From positions 1 to 64,000 of the forward strand of contig JAIEOV010000046.1 of assembly GCA_019750135.1 (NCBI GenBank): 64,000 nucleotides of DNA. Direction: 5' to 3'. Numbering within the stretch: the first letter of the stretch is position 1; each line of letters begins with the position of its first letter. The position numbers were made by a program, and so were the translations under genes. Source of the DNA: Reyranella sp. GTDB taxonomy: Bacteria; Pseudomonadota; Alphaproteobacteria; Reyranellales; Reyranellaceae. Below are positions 18,736 through 27,438 of this stretch, piece after piece. The notes below the pieces were generated by a model that was not told where the DNA came from, did no database searches, and worked only from the letters and a program-made list of their open reading frames with translations.

Positions 18736-20196
18736 ATGTCGGACGGCGCGATGAAGGTCTATGGCCGGTTGGCGGCGGTCATCGCCGCCTTGGTCGTGCT
18801 GGTCGTCCTCGACCGGCTGTTCACCGGCCCGCTGGCCGTGGTCTCGGGCCTTTCCGAGGTCACGCTGGCGCAGTGGATCGTGGGCGCGCTGTGCCTCGCC
18901 AGCACCCTGATGCTGGCCCGCATCGTCAAGCGCGAAGTCATCCACGGCTGGCTCGAGCGGCGCAGCGGAAAAGACGTGCCGCCGCTGATCGGCAGCCTGG
19001 TGTCGGGGCTGGTGATCTTCATCGGCATCTGCCTGATCCTGGCCTTCGTCTTCCAGCGCGACGTCACCGCGCTGGTGGCGACCGGCGGCGCTTCCCTGAT
19101 GATCCTGGGCATCGCGTTGCGCGACATCATGCTGGCGCTGTTCACCGGCATCCTGCTCAACGTCGAGAAGCCCTTCCGGGTGGGCGATTCGGTGCGCATC
19201 AACGATCGCCTGACGGGCAAGGTCGAACGCATCACCTGGCGCACGACGGTGCTGCAGACCGGCAACAACGAGACTGTCTATGTGCCCAACCTGCAGCTCT
19301 CCAGCGCCGTCATCCTCAACCAGGCGCAGCCCGACATGCGCTCCAAGCGCATCATCGAAATCACCATCGACTACGACACCTCGGTCGAGAGCGCCGAGCG
19401 CATCCTCTACGCCGCGACGCTGGCGGCGGCAGGCGTCTCGCATGTGTCTCCCCCCACGGTATTCGCCCGCAAGCTCACGCCGGACGGCGTGCTTTACGAG
19501 GTCGCCTTCACCATCGGCAACTACGGCGACGGCAAGAAGGCAGAGCACGCAGTGATCAAGAGCATCCTGCAATGCATGCGCGACGCCGACATCGGCATTG
19601 CCTTTCCCAAGGCCGGATCGATCACGATCGAAGGCCGCACGCGCATCGCCAACCGCTCGCTCGACGTCTTCCACCTGGTGCAGCAGGTCCGCCTGTTCCG
19701 CGGCCTGCCGCAGGAACTCTGCCATCGCATCAGCGGCGTGCTGATCGAACACCACTTCCCGGCCGGGGCGACGATCGTACGGGCGGGCGAGCGTCGGCAC
19801 TCGCTATTCATCGTCGGCGAGGGCATGGCCAAGCGCACTGCTTCGGACCGCGAAGGCGCCAAGGTCGAGGAGCAGAGCTTCATCGTCACCGAGTTCTTCG
19901 GCCGCAAGGCGTTGTTCGCCTGCCAGCCGCACAACGCCACGGTGACGGCCGAGACCGCTGTCCTGATGTACGAGTTCGACCGACGCGCCTTCGGCCGCCT
20001 GATCGCCGAGACGCCCGAGCTGATCGAGACCTTCGCCTCCGCCCTGGCCCATCTCGCCTGGCGCGAAACCTACCAGCACAGCGCCGACGAAGAGCCGCCG
20101 CCGGACGTGATCGATCGGCTGGTCAATCTCTATCGCGGCCAGATCGAGGCCAACTACGCTCCGCGGACTGAGCCCGCGCCGCTTGCCGCCGAATAG
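18736..20196 (+). CDS. MscS-family channel with cNMP-binding-type domain
   Basis: A 486-aa small-conductance mechanosensitive channel. Three N-terminal helices are followed by the MscS pore/beta region (GASLMILGIALRDIMLALF, VEKPFRVGDSVRI). A C-terminal cyclic-nucleotide-binding fold occupies about residues 325-450 (LFRGLPQEL, FPAGATIVRAGE). Its phosphate cassette reads FGRKALF...HNATV rather than FGE.AL...R.A, so nucleotide binding is doubtful. GGAGGGG precedes the ATG, and it is almost certainly co-transcribed with the pseudokinase. Confidence 0.88.
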   Translation: MSDGAMKVYGRLAAVIAALVVLVVLDRLFTGPLAVVSGLSEVTLAQWIVGALCLASTLMLARIVKREVIHGWLERRSGKDVPPLIGSLVSGLVIFIGICLILAFVFQRDVTALVATGGASLMILGIALRDIMLALFTGILLNVEKPFRVGDSVRINDRLTGKVERITWRTTVLQTGNNETVYVPNLQLSSAVILNQAQPDMRSKRIIEITIDYDTSVESAERILYAATLAAAGVSHVSPPTVFARKLTPDGVLYEVAFTIGNYGDGKKAEHAVIKSILQCMRDADIGIAFPKAGSITIEGRTRIANRSLDVFHLVQQVRLFRGLPQELCHRISGVLIEHHFPAGATIVRAGERRHSLFIVGEGMAKRTASDREGAKVEEQSFIVTEFFGRKALFACQPHNATVTAETAVLMYEFDRRAFGRLIAETPELIETFASALAHLAWRETYQHSADEEPPPDVIDRLVNLYRGQIEANYAPRTEPAPLAAE

Positions 20197-20262
20197 GCCG
20201 CGCTTGAGGAAGGCCTCCCAGCGTAGCCTGGCGAAATCGACCGCCCAGACCGCGTTGTCGCG

Positions 20263-21357
20263 CTACACCCTGACCGGCAGCGACAGCTCCTTGGCGCCCC
20301 TGACGATCGCCTTGTAGTCGTACTTGCGCTGCGTCGCCTTCGCCAACCATGGCTTGGTGAAGGCGCTGGCGTAGTTGAAGTAGATCTCGTCCGGCTTGCC
20401 GAACTTGATGATGCGCGCCAGGCACTCCTTGTCGGGATGCTTGAACTGCGCGCCATTGGTGCTGATCAGGTACTTCCGGCTATCGATCAGCTTCAGCAGG
20501 GCTTCGTTGGTGTTGGCCTTGCTGCCGTGGTGGGCGATCTTCACGACGTCGACGGGAAGGCGCCTGATATTGCGCGCCTTGCACAGGCGCCGGATCGACT
20601 GGGTCACGACGTCGGGATGCGCGTCCGCCAACAGCAGCACGCTCTTGCCGCCATACTCCGCGAGCATGGCGATGCTACTGCCGTTGGCCTTGGCCTCGTC
20701 GATAGCGAATTGCTTCTTCAGCAGCCGGTCAAGCGACGGCGCGGCGCCGAGCAGCCCCGTCTTGGGTAGGACCTTCTTTCTGTCGGCCAGCGCCTTCCAG
20801 GCCGCCTCGAGATCGCCCGGCGTCAGGCCCTCTCCTTGCACGGCCTTCTTCCACTCCGCCGCCATGGCCTTCACCTTCGCCGCATTGGGCGACAGCAGGG
20901 TGAGCTTCATGCCGCCGGGCAGCGTCGCCTCGGGCAAGGCTCCATCCGTCGGCACATACCAGGTCGGCGCACTGGTCTTCCAGGCATCGGGCACGCGGTC
21001 GACCAGCAGGGCGCTCAGGAACTCGCCTTGCAGGGCGCCAAGCAGTCCGTGCTGGGGATTGAGTTGCCTCCACCCGTTGAACCAAACGCAATCGACCGAC
21101 ATCGGCAATGGTTTCTCGGCGAACAGCCGCACCAGTCCTTCGATATGGTCGGCATCGACGTGCGACAGCACGACGAGCTCAAAGGACTTCTCGCCCGCCG
21201 GCACGCGCGCTATGCGCTGCGACAGCTCCTTGAAGGTTCCGACGGGACCGCCGTCGACCAAAATCCGGCTGGTACCTTCGTCGTCGCCGTACTCGAGCCA
21301 TAGGCAGTCGCCGTGACGGGCAGGCAGCATCTCGAGGGTGAAGAACTTGCTTGCCAT
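20263..21357 (-). CDS. ComEC-type metallo-beta-lactamase fold protein
   Basis: A 364-aa soluble MBL-fold protein. The metal motif is SHVDADHIEG, with a later aspartate in VLLLADAHPD and the ComEC-like VVKIAHHGSKANT. It has no signal peptide or membrane helices, so it is a free-standing cytoplasmic enzyme, likely a phosphoesterase or nuclease by family. It begins 9 nt after the stop of the CHAT protease gene, forming a two-gene unit. The MBL family is certain; the partnership function is inferred. Confidence 0.85.
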   Translation of the reverse strand: MASKFFTLEMLPARHGDCLWLEYGDDEGTSRILVDGGPVGTFKELSQRIARVPAGEKSFELVVLSHVDADHIEGLVRLFAEKPLPMSVDCVWFNGWRQLNPQHGLLGALQGEFLSALLVDRVPDAWKTSAPTWYVPTDGALPEATLPGGMKLTLLSPNAAKVKAMAAEWKKAVQGEGLTPGDLEAAWKALADRKKVLPKTGLLGAAPSLDRLLKKQFAIDEAKANGSSIAMLAEYGGKSVLLLADAHPDVVTQSIRRLCKARNIRRLPVDVVKIAHHGSKANTNEALLKLIDSRKYLISTNGAQFKHPDKECLARIIKFGKPDEIYFNYASAFTKPWLAKATQRKYDYKAIVRGAKELSLPVRV

Positions 21358-21366
21358 GGTGTTCCC

Positions 21367-24174
21367 TCAGAGCTTGAGCTGCCAGTCGGCGTCGCCGATG
21401 CCGACGAGGCCAAGGACCATCAGGAGACCCTTCTTCATCGCCTCACGCTTGGCCTGACGCAGCACCTCGCCGAACCGGTCGGGCTTGCTACCCACGACCT
21501 TGACGAGCTGCTCGACGATGATTCCGGCCGCCGCGGCGGCAGCCGAACCTTCGATGATGGCCAGCGTGCCCAGGATCACCGGTGCGCCGCTGTAGCGGAA
21601 ATTCTGCACGTGGCTGGTATAGGCCTTGGCGTCGCCCTTCCCCGCGACATCGCAGCCCAGCAGCAGGACGAGCGGCGGCGGCTGGTCGTGCGACGGCCGT
21701 AGGTAGTCTTCGGTAAGAAATCGAGTGACCAGGATATCACCGCTGATCTCCAGGCTGATGTCCTCGTTGACCCCGTCCGAATGCGGCAGGGCGACCACCA
21801 GGGTTGGCTTGACCTCGCCAACCGCCTTTTTCCATTCAGCCCACTTTCCGACCGTGGCGACCTTGCCCGAAGGCTTCCACTGCCGGGCGACGGCCTTTTC
21901 GAGCGCGGTGCGGGCAACGGCCTTGACGTTCTTGCTCGCCGCCAGCAATGCGGCTCCCTTGAGCGGAATGACGCTGCGCGAGCCGATCGGCTCCACCGCA
22001 GCGATGAAGGCGGCACCGGTCGCCAGCTTGGGATTGTGCACATGGCGCTCGATCACCTTGCGCAGCCCCCAGAATCCCATCGGGCACACATGGGTCGCGG
22101 GCGACGTCTTGGTGTCACAATCTGCCGGGCAGCGGCCCGCCTCAAGAGCCTCGATGGCGTTGGGGCATAGCTTGGCGTCGTCGGCCGGCGGCGCGTACTG
22201 ATAGACCAGTTCCAGAGGCACGACCGCCTCCGGCTTGGCCGCGACGATCTGCAGGTACTCGCTGTCGCGCAGCTCCTTGGCGGCGGAGGAGACATCGATG
22301 TAGTCCCTCACCAGGCGGCCGAACAGCGCGTGACCGTGGGTCGCGAGCTTGATCAGCATCGCCGTGGAGTCCTTGCTGTCCAGGCCCTTGGTGTAGCGCT
22401 TGGCGTTGTTGGCCACGTCACGCAGCCGCGCGCTTATCCGTTCGAGCTGTTGCTCGATCTCGCTGAGCGAGGCGACGATCGCCCCCTCCCGACCGGCCAC
22501 CTGCACCGTCGCCTGGCCGGTCACCGTATTGTTCAGCACGAGGTTCGCATCGAACCGCCGGCGGTCGTCGAGGGTGGTCAGCGTGCCGTGGATCTTGGTC
22601 TCGTCCGACAGACGCGGCGTGCCGTCGACGGCAGCGGCGGCCGCCTGATCCGACGTTTCGACCTTGGCCTCGAGCAGCGCCGTCTCCAGCACCCGCCCGC
22701 GATACTGGATGGTGAGCCGGGCGCGAAACGGCCCGGCCTTCGTCGGCGTGAAATCGAAGCGGCAGCGTGTGCTCGTGCCGTAGCGACGCAGCACCAACGT
22801 CCCGACCTGCGGGACGTCCCACTGGTTGGGCTCGCTGAAGACGACACCCAGCGTGAACTGGTCAGCATTCTGCCAATCGAGCACCGTGTCCGGGAATGCC
22901 TTGTCAACCTGCAGCGCCCCGCCGCCAGGTGGGCCTATGAACGCTTCCAGGCGATGCGGCTGATCGACGACGAAGGGACGGAGCTGCTTGTTCGCTTTGC
23001 CGTCGCGGATGGCAAAGAGGTCCGCCTGCAGGACGCGATCCGGCTGGACGTCCGCTTCGGCATACCTCGCCTCCTTCTCGGCGGCCGAGATCTCGGCCAG
23101 GGCCGTCCCGCCCTGGCTTTCCTGCACATAGGGAAGGACGTCGGCCCGGGTACGCAGTGTCCTTGCTAGTTCGCGCGGAAGGGTCCTCGGTGCCTTGGCG
23201 CGAAGGCCTTCCAGCCCGATCCGTTCCAGCGTCCCGCCCGATAGCGCGAAGCGTGTCGAAGGTGCCAGCACGCGCAGACGTCTGCCCAACATGCGGGCCG
23301 CCGTCGGCAGAGCCGCAGCCTCGATCAGCGAGGGCGACAGCAGATGGAGCGCCGCCGTCTCTCCGAAAGCCTTCTTCAGGCCGATATCGAGCGGCGTGTT
23401 GTGCGACAGCTCGAATGCCCACGCCCCGAACAGAGAAGCGAGATGCCCGGCCGACTGCAGCGTTATCAAGGACAACCCCGCCGCCTGGGTCTCTGAGAGC
23501 AAGGCATTCGCGACGCCCTGCATCCGCTGCCAGGGGGCGTCCGCAGGCCCGAGGAGCAGTATCAGGGCAGCTCGCACGATGAAGCGCGACGCCAGGATCT
23601 GGCGCAACGCCGTTCGCACCGTGCCGCGCAGGATGAGCACATCGCAGCGCGCGTGCTCCCGCGACAGCGGATGGAATTCCATGATGGAGGATGCCGGCCA
23701 AGCCGTGGCGATCGCCTCGAGCCCCAACGCCTCGTAGTCCTCCTGCCACGCACCGACGCGCATCGGCATCTGGAGACGGAGATCCGTTTGCCCGGGCTGG
23801 GCCGAGATGAAGACGCTACCGGTGCGCGCTTCCTGCCGGCCAAGAATGCGGAACAGAGAAAACGTATCGATGTCACTGGCTGCCGCCGGGTCGGGCTCGA
23901 TGACGACGCGCGGCTCGGGTGTCGCCTTCTGCAGGTTCTCCCATTCTTCGATGAACCCGAGCAGCTCCTGCCGCGACCATGTCGACTGCCGACGCCGACT
24001 GGTCGGCCGCGACCACGGCGCCGCCGACCAGATGATGCCGGCCGGACCGGCGCCCAGTCGCCGCTTGCCGCCTCGCAGGCCGAGGCCGGCCACGGCCTGC
24101 ACGTACTGGATGTCGCTCAGCGTCACGCCCGCGTCGCCCAGCAGTTGCTTGTCCCTGGCGTCCAGTCTAGCCAT
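21367..24174 (-). CDS. CHAT-domain (caspase-like) protease, multidomain
   Basis: A 935-aa protein. The C-terminal 150 residues form a CHAT peptidase with His798 in VVALPHSDG and Cys841 in VLLLGCDVAG, followed by the GAPVILGTLAIIEG strand and terminal helix. Before it lies a cysteine cluster (LCPNAI...RCPADC...HVCPMGFWG, about 670-705). A beta-sandwich-like stretch occupies about 440-530 (RFDFTPTKAGPFRARL), and a coiled region follows it. Residues about 130-330 resemble a degenerate CHAT domain. It is the first gene of a pair with the MBL protein. Substrate and role are unknown. Confidence 0.8.
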   Translation of the reverse strand: MARLDARDKQLLGDAGVTLSDIQYVQAVAGLGLRGGKRRLGAGPAGIIWSAAPWSRPTSRRRQSTWSRQELLGFIEEWENLQKATPEPRVVIEPDPAAASDIDTFSLFRILGRQEARTGSVFISAQPGQTDLRLQMPMRVGAWQEDYEALGLEAIATAWPASSIMEFHPLSREHARCDVLILRGTVRTALRQILASRFIVRAALILLLGPADAPWQRMQGVANALLSETQAAGLSLITLQSAGHLASLFGAWAFELSHNTPLDIGLKKAFGETAALHLLSPSLIEAAALPTAARMLGRRLRVLAPSTRFALSGGTLERIGLEGLRAKAPRTLPRELARTLRTRADVLPYVQESQGGTALAEISAAEKEARYAEADVQPDRVLQADLFAIRDGKANKQLRPFVVDQPHRLEAFIGPPGGGALQVDKAFPDTVLDWQNADQFTLGVVFSEPNQWDVPQVGTLVLRRYGTSTRCRFDFTPTKAGPFRARLTIQYRGRVLETALLEAKVETSDQAAAAAVDGTPRLSDETKIHGTLTTLDDRRRFDANLVLNNTVTGQATVQVAGREGAIVASLSEIEQQLERISARLRDVANNAKRYTKGLDSKDSTAMLIKLATHGHALFGRLVRDYIDVSSAAKELRDSEYLQIVAAKPEAVVPLELVYQYAPPADDAKLCPNAIEALEAGRCPADCDTKTSPATHVCPMGFWGLRKVIERHVHNPKLATGAAFIAAVEPIGSRSVIPLKGAALLAASKNVKAVARTALEKAVARQWKPSGKVATVGKWAEWKKAVGEVKPTLVVALPHSDGVNEDISLEISGDILVTRFLTEDYLRPSHDQPPPLVLLLGCDVAGKGDAKAYTSHVQNFRYSGAPVILGTLAIIEGSAAAAAAGIIVEQLVKVVGSKPDRFGEVLRQAKREAMKKGLLMVLGLVGIGDADWQLKL

Positions 24175-24312
24175 CGATGCCTGCCCCGGTTGATCAGTAT
24201 GCGCCCAGTGCTTGTATCCGGCAACGCATGACTACCCAAGGGAGACCACCGCGCCGAGGGCCTGGTGTCATCAGCCAAGCGAGATGATATGGGTGACGAA
24301 CGAGACATCACG

Positions 24313-25026
24313 ATGTGCACGAGAGCAATCATCGCGCGCCGGCTGTTGTGCTGCGGCCTCGCGGCCGTTCTCACGTCGGCCGCGGCAGCCCAGACCCCGG
24401 TCGAAGGTCCGCCAGCGAGCCCCGGTCAGGTCACGGCGCGCTGGACGGCCAGCGATACGACCTGCCGTAACCCCGCCGCCTCGGCCGTCGACGCCGTCGG
24501 CGCCTGCGAGCAGCGCGACACGTTGGCCAAGGTCCTGGCACTGGCCGGCTTGTGCCATGCGCCGACGGCCGACCGCAGCGCCGAGGTCTGGACGCGTTGC
24601 GCCGGCCGCAGTCAACAGGAGGCGACGCGGGCAACGTCGCAATTCCAGAGGATGGGCGGCGTGTTCGTGCTGCCAGCGCGGTTGGCCGGCAGTACCCAGG
24701 TCTATTTCATCGTCGATTCCGGCGCCGCAACGGTGCAGATCCCCGAGGAAACGGTCGTGGAGATGAAGCGCAACGGCACGCTCACCGACGCCGACTTCAT
24801 GGGCGAGCGCCGCTTCATCCTGGCCGACGGCCGCGGCATGCAGCAGCGCGTGTTCCGCCTGCGCACCCTGCAGATCGGCGACCGCACGATGGAGAATGTC
24901 CTGGCCACCATGGGCGCGCCCAGGAGCCGCGCCCTGCTCGGCCAGAGCTTCCTGCGGCGGCTGAACTGGTGGAAGATCGACAATGTGAGGAACGCGATCG
25001 AGTTCGAGTTCACGGGAGCGTTTTAG
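24313..25026 (+). CDS. Retropepsin-like aspartic protease, secreted
   Basis: A 237-aa protein with an N-terminal signal peptide (LLCCGLAAVLTSAAAAQ). Its single aspartic protease motif YFIVDSGAATVQIP is DSG in place of DTG, with the later hydrophobic-Gly strand LLGQSFL. This is the clan AA retropepsin-like family, which acts as a dimer in the periplasm. The start is uncertain: 24313 gives the cleanest signal peptide, while ATG 24289 and GTG 24265 are in frame. The stop overlaps the next start (TAGTG). Confidence 0.8.
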   Translation: MCTRAIIARRLLCCGLAAVLTSAAAAQTPVEGPPASPGQVTARWTASDTTCRNPAASAVDAVGACEQRDTLAKVLALAGLCHAPTADRSAEVWTRCAGRSQQEATRATSQFQRMGGVFVLPARLAGSTQVYFIVDSGAATVQIPEETVVEMKRNGTLTDADFMGERRFILADGRGMQQRVFRLRTLQIGDRTMENVLATMGAPRSRALLGQSFLRRLNWWKIDNVRNAIEFEFTGAF

Positions 25027-25646
25027 TGGATTTCCTGATCGACGGACCGGCCAAGGCGAAGCACTCGATCCTGTTGGCGCACGGCGCAGGCGCGGCGATG
25101 GATTCGCCGGCGATGAACGCCATCACCAAGAGCCTGGTCGAAGCCGGTTTCCGCGTCGCCCGGTTCGAGTTCGGCTACATGGCGAGCCGCCGGACGTCGG
25201 CCGGCCGCAAGCCGCCGCCGCGGGCCGAGACGCTTCGTCCGGAGTACGTCGCCGCGATCGCCGAGCTGAAGGCGCGCGGACCGTTGATCGTCGGCGGCAA
25301 GTCGATGGGCGGGCGCGTCGCCAGCATGATCGCCGACGAGCATCATGTCGCGGGTCTGCTCTGCCTCGGCTACCCCTTCCATCCGGTCGACAAGCCGACG
25401 CAGCTCCGTACGGCCCACCTCGCCGACCTCAAGACTCCGACGCTGATCGTGCAGGGAACGCGCGACCCGTTCGGCACCCGCGAGGAAGTAGCGGGCTACA
25501 AGCTCTCGAAGGCGATAAAGATCCTCTGGCTGGAGGATGGCGACCACGACCTCAGGCCGCGCAAGGCCCTGTCGGGCTTCTCCATGGCCGACCACCTGAA
25601 GACGATGGCGGCGAAGACGGCCGCCTGGGCCGACAAGATCACGTGA
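25026..25646 (+). CDS. Alpha/beta hydrolase, KANL3/Tex30-like
   Basis: A 206-aa hydrolase with LLAHGAGAAMDSP as the oxyanion strand, nucleophile elbow GGKSMGGR, late aspartate in TRDPFG and histidine in EDGDHDL. It matches the KANL3/Tex30 (DUF1749-like) family of small alpha/beta hydrolases. The substrate is unknown. GTG at 25026 overlaps the protease stop by 1 nt, so the two are translationally coupled. Confidence 0.85.
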   Translation: MDFLIDGPAKAKHSILLAHGAGAAMDSPAMNAITKSLVEAGFRVARFEFGYMASRRTSAGRKPPPRAETLRPEYVAAIAELKARGPLIVGGKSMGGRVASMIADEHHVAGLLCLGYPFHPVDKPTQLRTAHLADLKTPTLIVQGTRDPFGTREEVAGYKLSKAIKILWLEDGDHDLRPRKALSGFSMADHLKTMAAKTAAWADKIT

Positions 25647-25656
25647 GGAGGACGTC

Positions 25657-26652
25657 ATGGCGAAATGGCAGTACACCAAGGGCCTCCACGACCTCGGCAA
25701 TGGCTGCTTTGCCTACCTGCAGCCCGACGGCGGCTGGGGTTGGAGCAACGCCGGTCTGATCGCCGATCACGACCAGACCTTGCTGGTCGACACGCTATTC
25801 GACCTCAAGCTGACACGCGAGATGCTGGAGCAGATGCGCGCCGCCGTCCCAGCCGCGCAGACAATCGGTCGCCTGGTCAACACCCATGCCAACGGCGACC
25901 ACACCTTCGGCAACCAGCTCGTCAAGGATGCCGAGATCATCGCCTCGCGCGCCTGCGCCGAGGAGATGAAGGAGCGGCCGGCCGAGGAACTGGCCGCCAT
26001 GCAGCGCAACTGGCAGCAGCTCGGCGAGGCCGGCGCCTTCCTGCACGAGGTGATGGGCAGCAAGTTCAAGTGGGACGACGTCAAGAACACTTTGCCGACG
26101 CGCGTGTTCGACGACGAGCTGAAGCTCGAGGTCGGCGACAAGGAGGTCGTGCTGAAGACCGTCGGCCCGGCGCACACGCGTGGCGACGTGCTGGTGCATG
26201 TCCCGAAGGATCGCACCGTGTTCACCGGCGACATCCTGTTCGTCGAGGGCCATCCGGTGCTGTGGGCGGGTCCCGTCGACAACTGGGTGGCGGCCTGCGA
26301 CCAGATCATCGCCTGGGACGTCGAGACCGTGGTGCCGGGCCACGGCCCGGTCACCGACAAGAAGGGCGTGCAGGCAATGAAGGACTACCTGCTGTACATC
26401 AAGGCCGAGACGCGCCGGCGCTACGATGCCGGCATGCCGGTCTTCCAGGCGGCGCGCGACATCGCCCTCGATCGTTTCGCCGGCTGGGGGGACGCCGAGC
26501 GCATGGTGGTCAACGTCGCCTCTCTCTATCGCGAGTTCGGCTCCAAACAGGAGCTCCACATCATGGAACTGTTCGGAGAAATGGGCAGGTTCCATGCCGA
26601 GCTGAAGGCCGAAGCCGGGCATGATCACGCTCATCATCAGCACTCACACTAG
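25657..26652 (+). CDS. MBL-fold hydrolase with His-rich tail
   Basis: A 331-aa metallo-beta-lactamase-fold protein. The metal motif is NTHANGDHTFGN, with asparagine in place of the second histidine, followed by VFTGDILF and VVPGHGPV. The last 12 residues are histidine-rich (GHDHAHHQHSH), likely binding metal. AGGAGG precedes the ATG, 10 nt after the hydrolase stop. The reaction is not assigned; relatives include hydrolases of the SoxH/quinoprotein type. Confidence 0.85.
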   Translation: MAKWQYTKGLHDLGNGCFAYLQPDGGWGWSNAGLIADHDQTLLVDTLFDLKLTREMLEQMRAAVPAAQTIGRLVNTHANGDHTFGNQLVKDAEIIASRACAEEMKERPAEELAAMQRNWQQLGEAGAFLHEVMGSKFKWDDVKNTLPTRVFDDELKLEVGDKEVVLKTVGPAHTRGDVLVHVPKDRTVFTGDILFVEGHPVLWAGPVDNWVAACDQIIAWDVETVVPGHGPVTDKKGVQAMKDYLLYIKAETRRRYDAGMPVFQAARDIALDRFAGWGDAERMVVNVASLYREFGSKQELHIMELFGEMGRFHAELKAEAGHDHAHHQHSH

Positions 26653-26663
26653 CGGAGCGAAGA

Positions 26664-27377
26664 GTGAACGACTTTACCGGCAAGAATGTCCTCGTCCTGG
26701 GCGGCAGCCGCGGCATCGGCGCCGCCATCGTCCGCCGGTTCGCCAGCGGTGGCGCGAGGGTCGCCTTCACCTATCTCGGCTCGTCGGACGCCGCCCTGGC
26801 TCTCGCCAAGGAGACGGGCTCGGAGGCACTCAAGGTCGACAGTGCCGACCGACGGGCGCTGATCAAGGCCATCGCCGATCGCGGCGCGTTGGACGTCATC
26901 GTGATCAGCGCCGGCGCCCTGGTGATGGGCGATCCGCTCACCCTCGACCCTGATGCCGTCGACCGCCTGATCGACATCAACGTGAAGGCGCCCTACCACG
27001 CCGCCGTCGAGGCGGCGCGGCGCATGCCCGACGGCGGCCGCATCGTCGTCATCGGCTCGACCAACGGCGATCGCATGCCCTTCGCCGGCGGCGCGGCCTA
27101 TGCGCTCAGCAAGTCCGCCATGCAGGGCATGGTGCGCGGCCTGGCGCGCGATTTCGGCGCGCGCGGAATCACCGTCAACGCCATTCAGCCGGGACCGACC
27201 GACAGCGACATGAATCCGGCCGGCGGCCCGATGGCCGAGACGATGCACAGCTTCATGGCCATCAAGCGCCATATCCGGCCGAGCGAGATAGCCGACTACG
27301 TGGCCTTCGTCGCCAGCCCCCAGGCTGCCATGATCACCGGATCGCTGCAGATGATCGACGGTGGCTTCGCCGCATAG
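26664..27377 (+). CDS. SDR family oxidoreductase
   Basis: A 237-aa short-chain dehydrogenase with cofactor motif GGSRGIGA, ISAGALV in the NNAG position, catalytic serine in VIGSTNGD and YALSK. The C-terminal GSLQMIDGGFAA is typical of the classical family. It starts at GTG with GGAGCGAAG upstream, 11 nt after the MBL gene, so 24313-27377 is probably one operon. The substrate is unknown. Confidence 0.87.
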   Translation: MNDFTGKNVLVLGGSRGIGAAIVRRFASGGARVAFTYLGSSDAALALAKETGSEALKVDSADRRALIKAIADRGALDVIVISAGALVMGDPLTLDPDAVDRLIDINVKAPYHAAVEAARRMPDGGRIVVIGSTNGDRMPFAGGAAYALSKSAMQGMVRGLARDFGARGITVNAIQPGPTDSDMNPAGGPMAETMHSFMAIKRHIRPSEIADYVAFVASPQAAMITGSLQMIDGGFAA

Positions 27378-27438
27378 GACAGATCGAAGCCGCAACCTGT
27401 CTTGTCGTGAACCGTTGGGCGCCGAAAGGAGCACGCCC

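Noticed and set aside
16990..19800. A 936-codon minus-strand frame opposite the sensor and channel genes
   Set aside because: Low-complexity Asp/Arg/Gly text with no domain features; the plus strand holds clear membrane proteins.
20263..21357. MBL protein as the competence channel ComEC
   Set aside because: It has no membrane helices and is only the soluble MBL-type domain.
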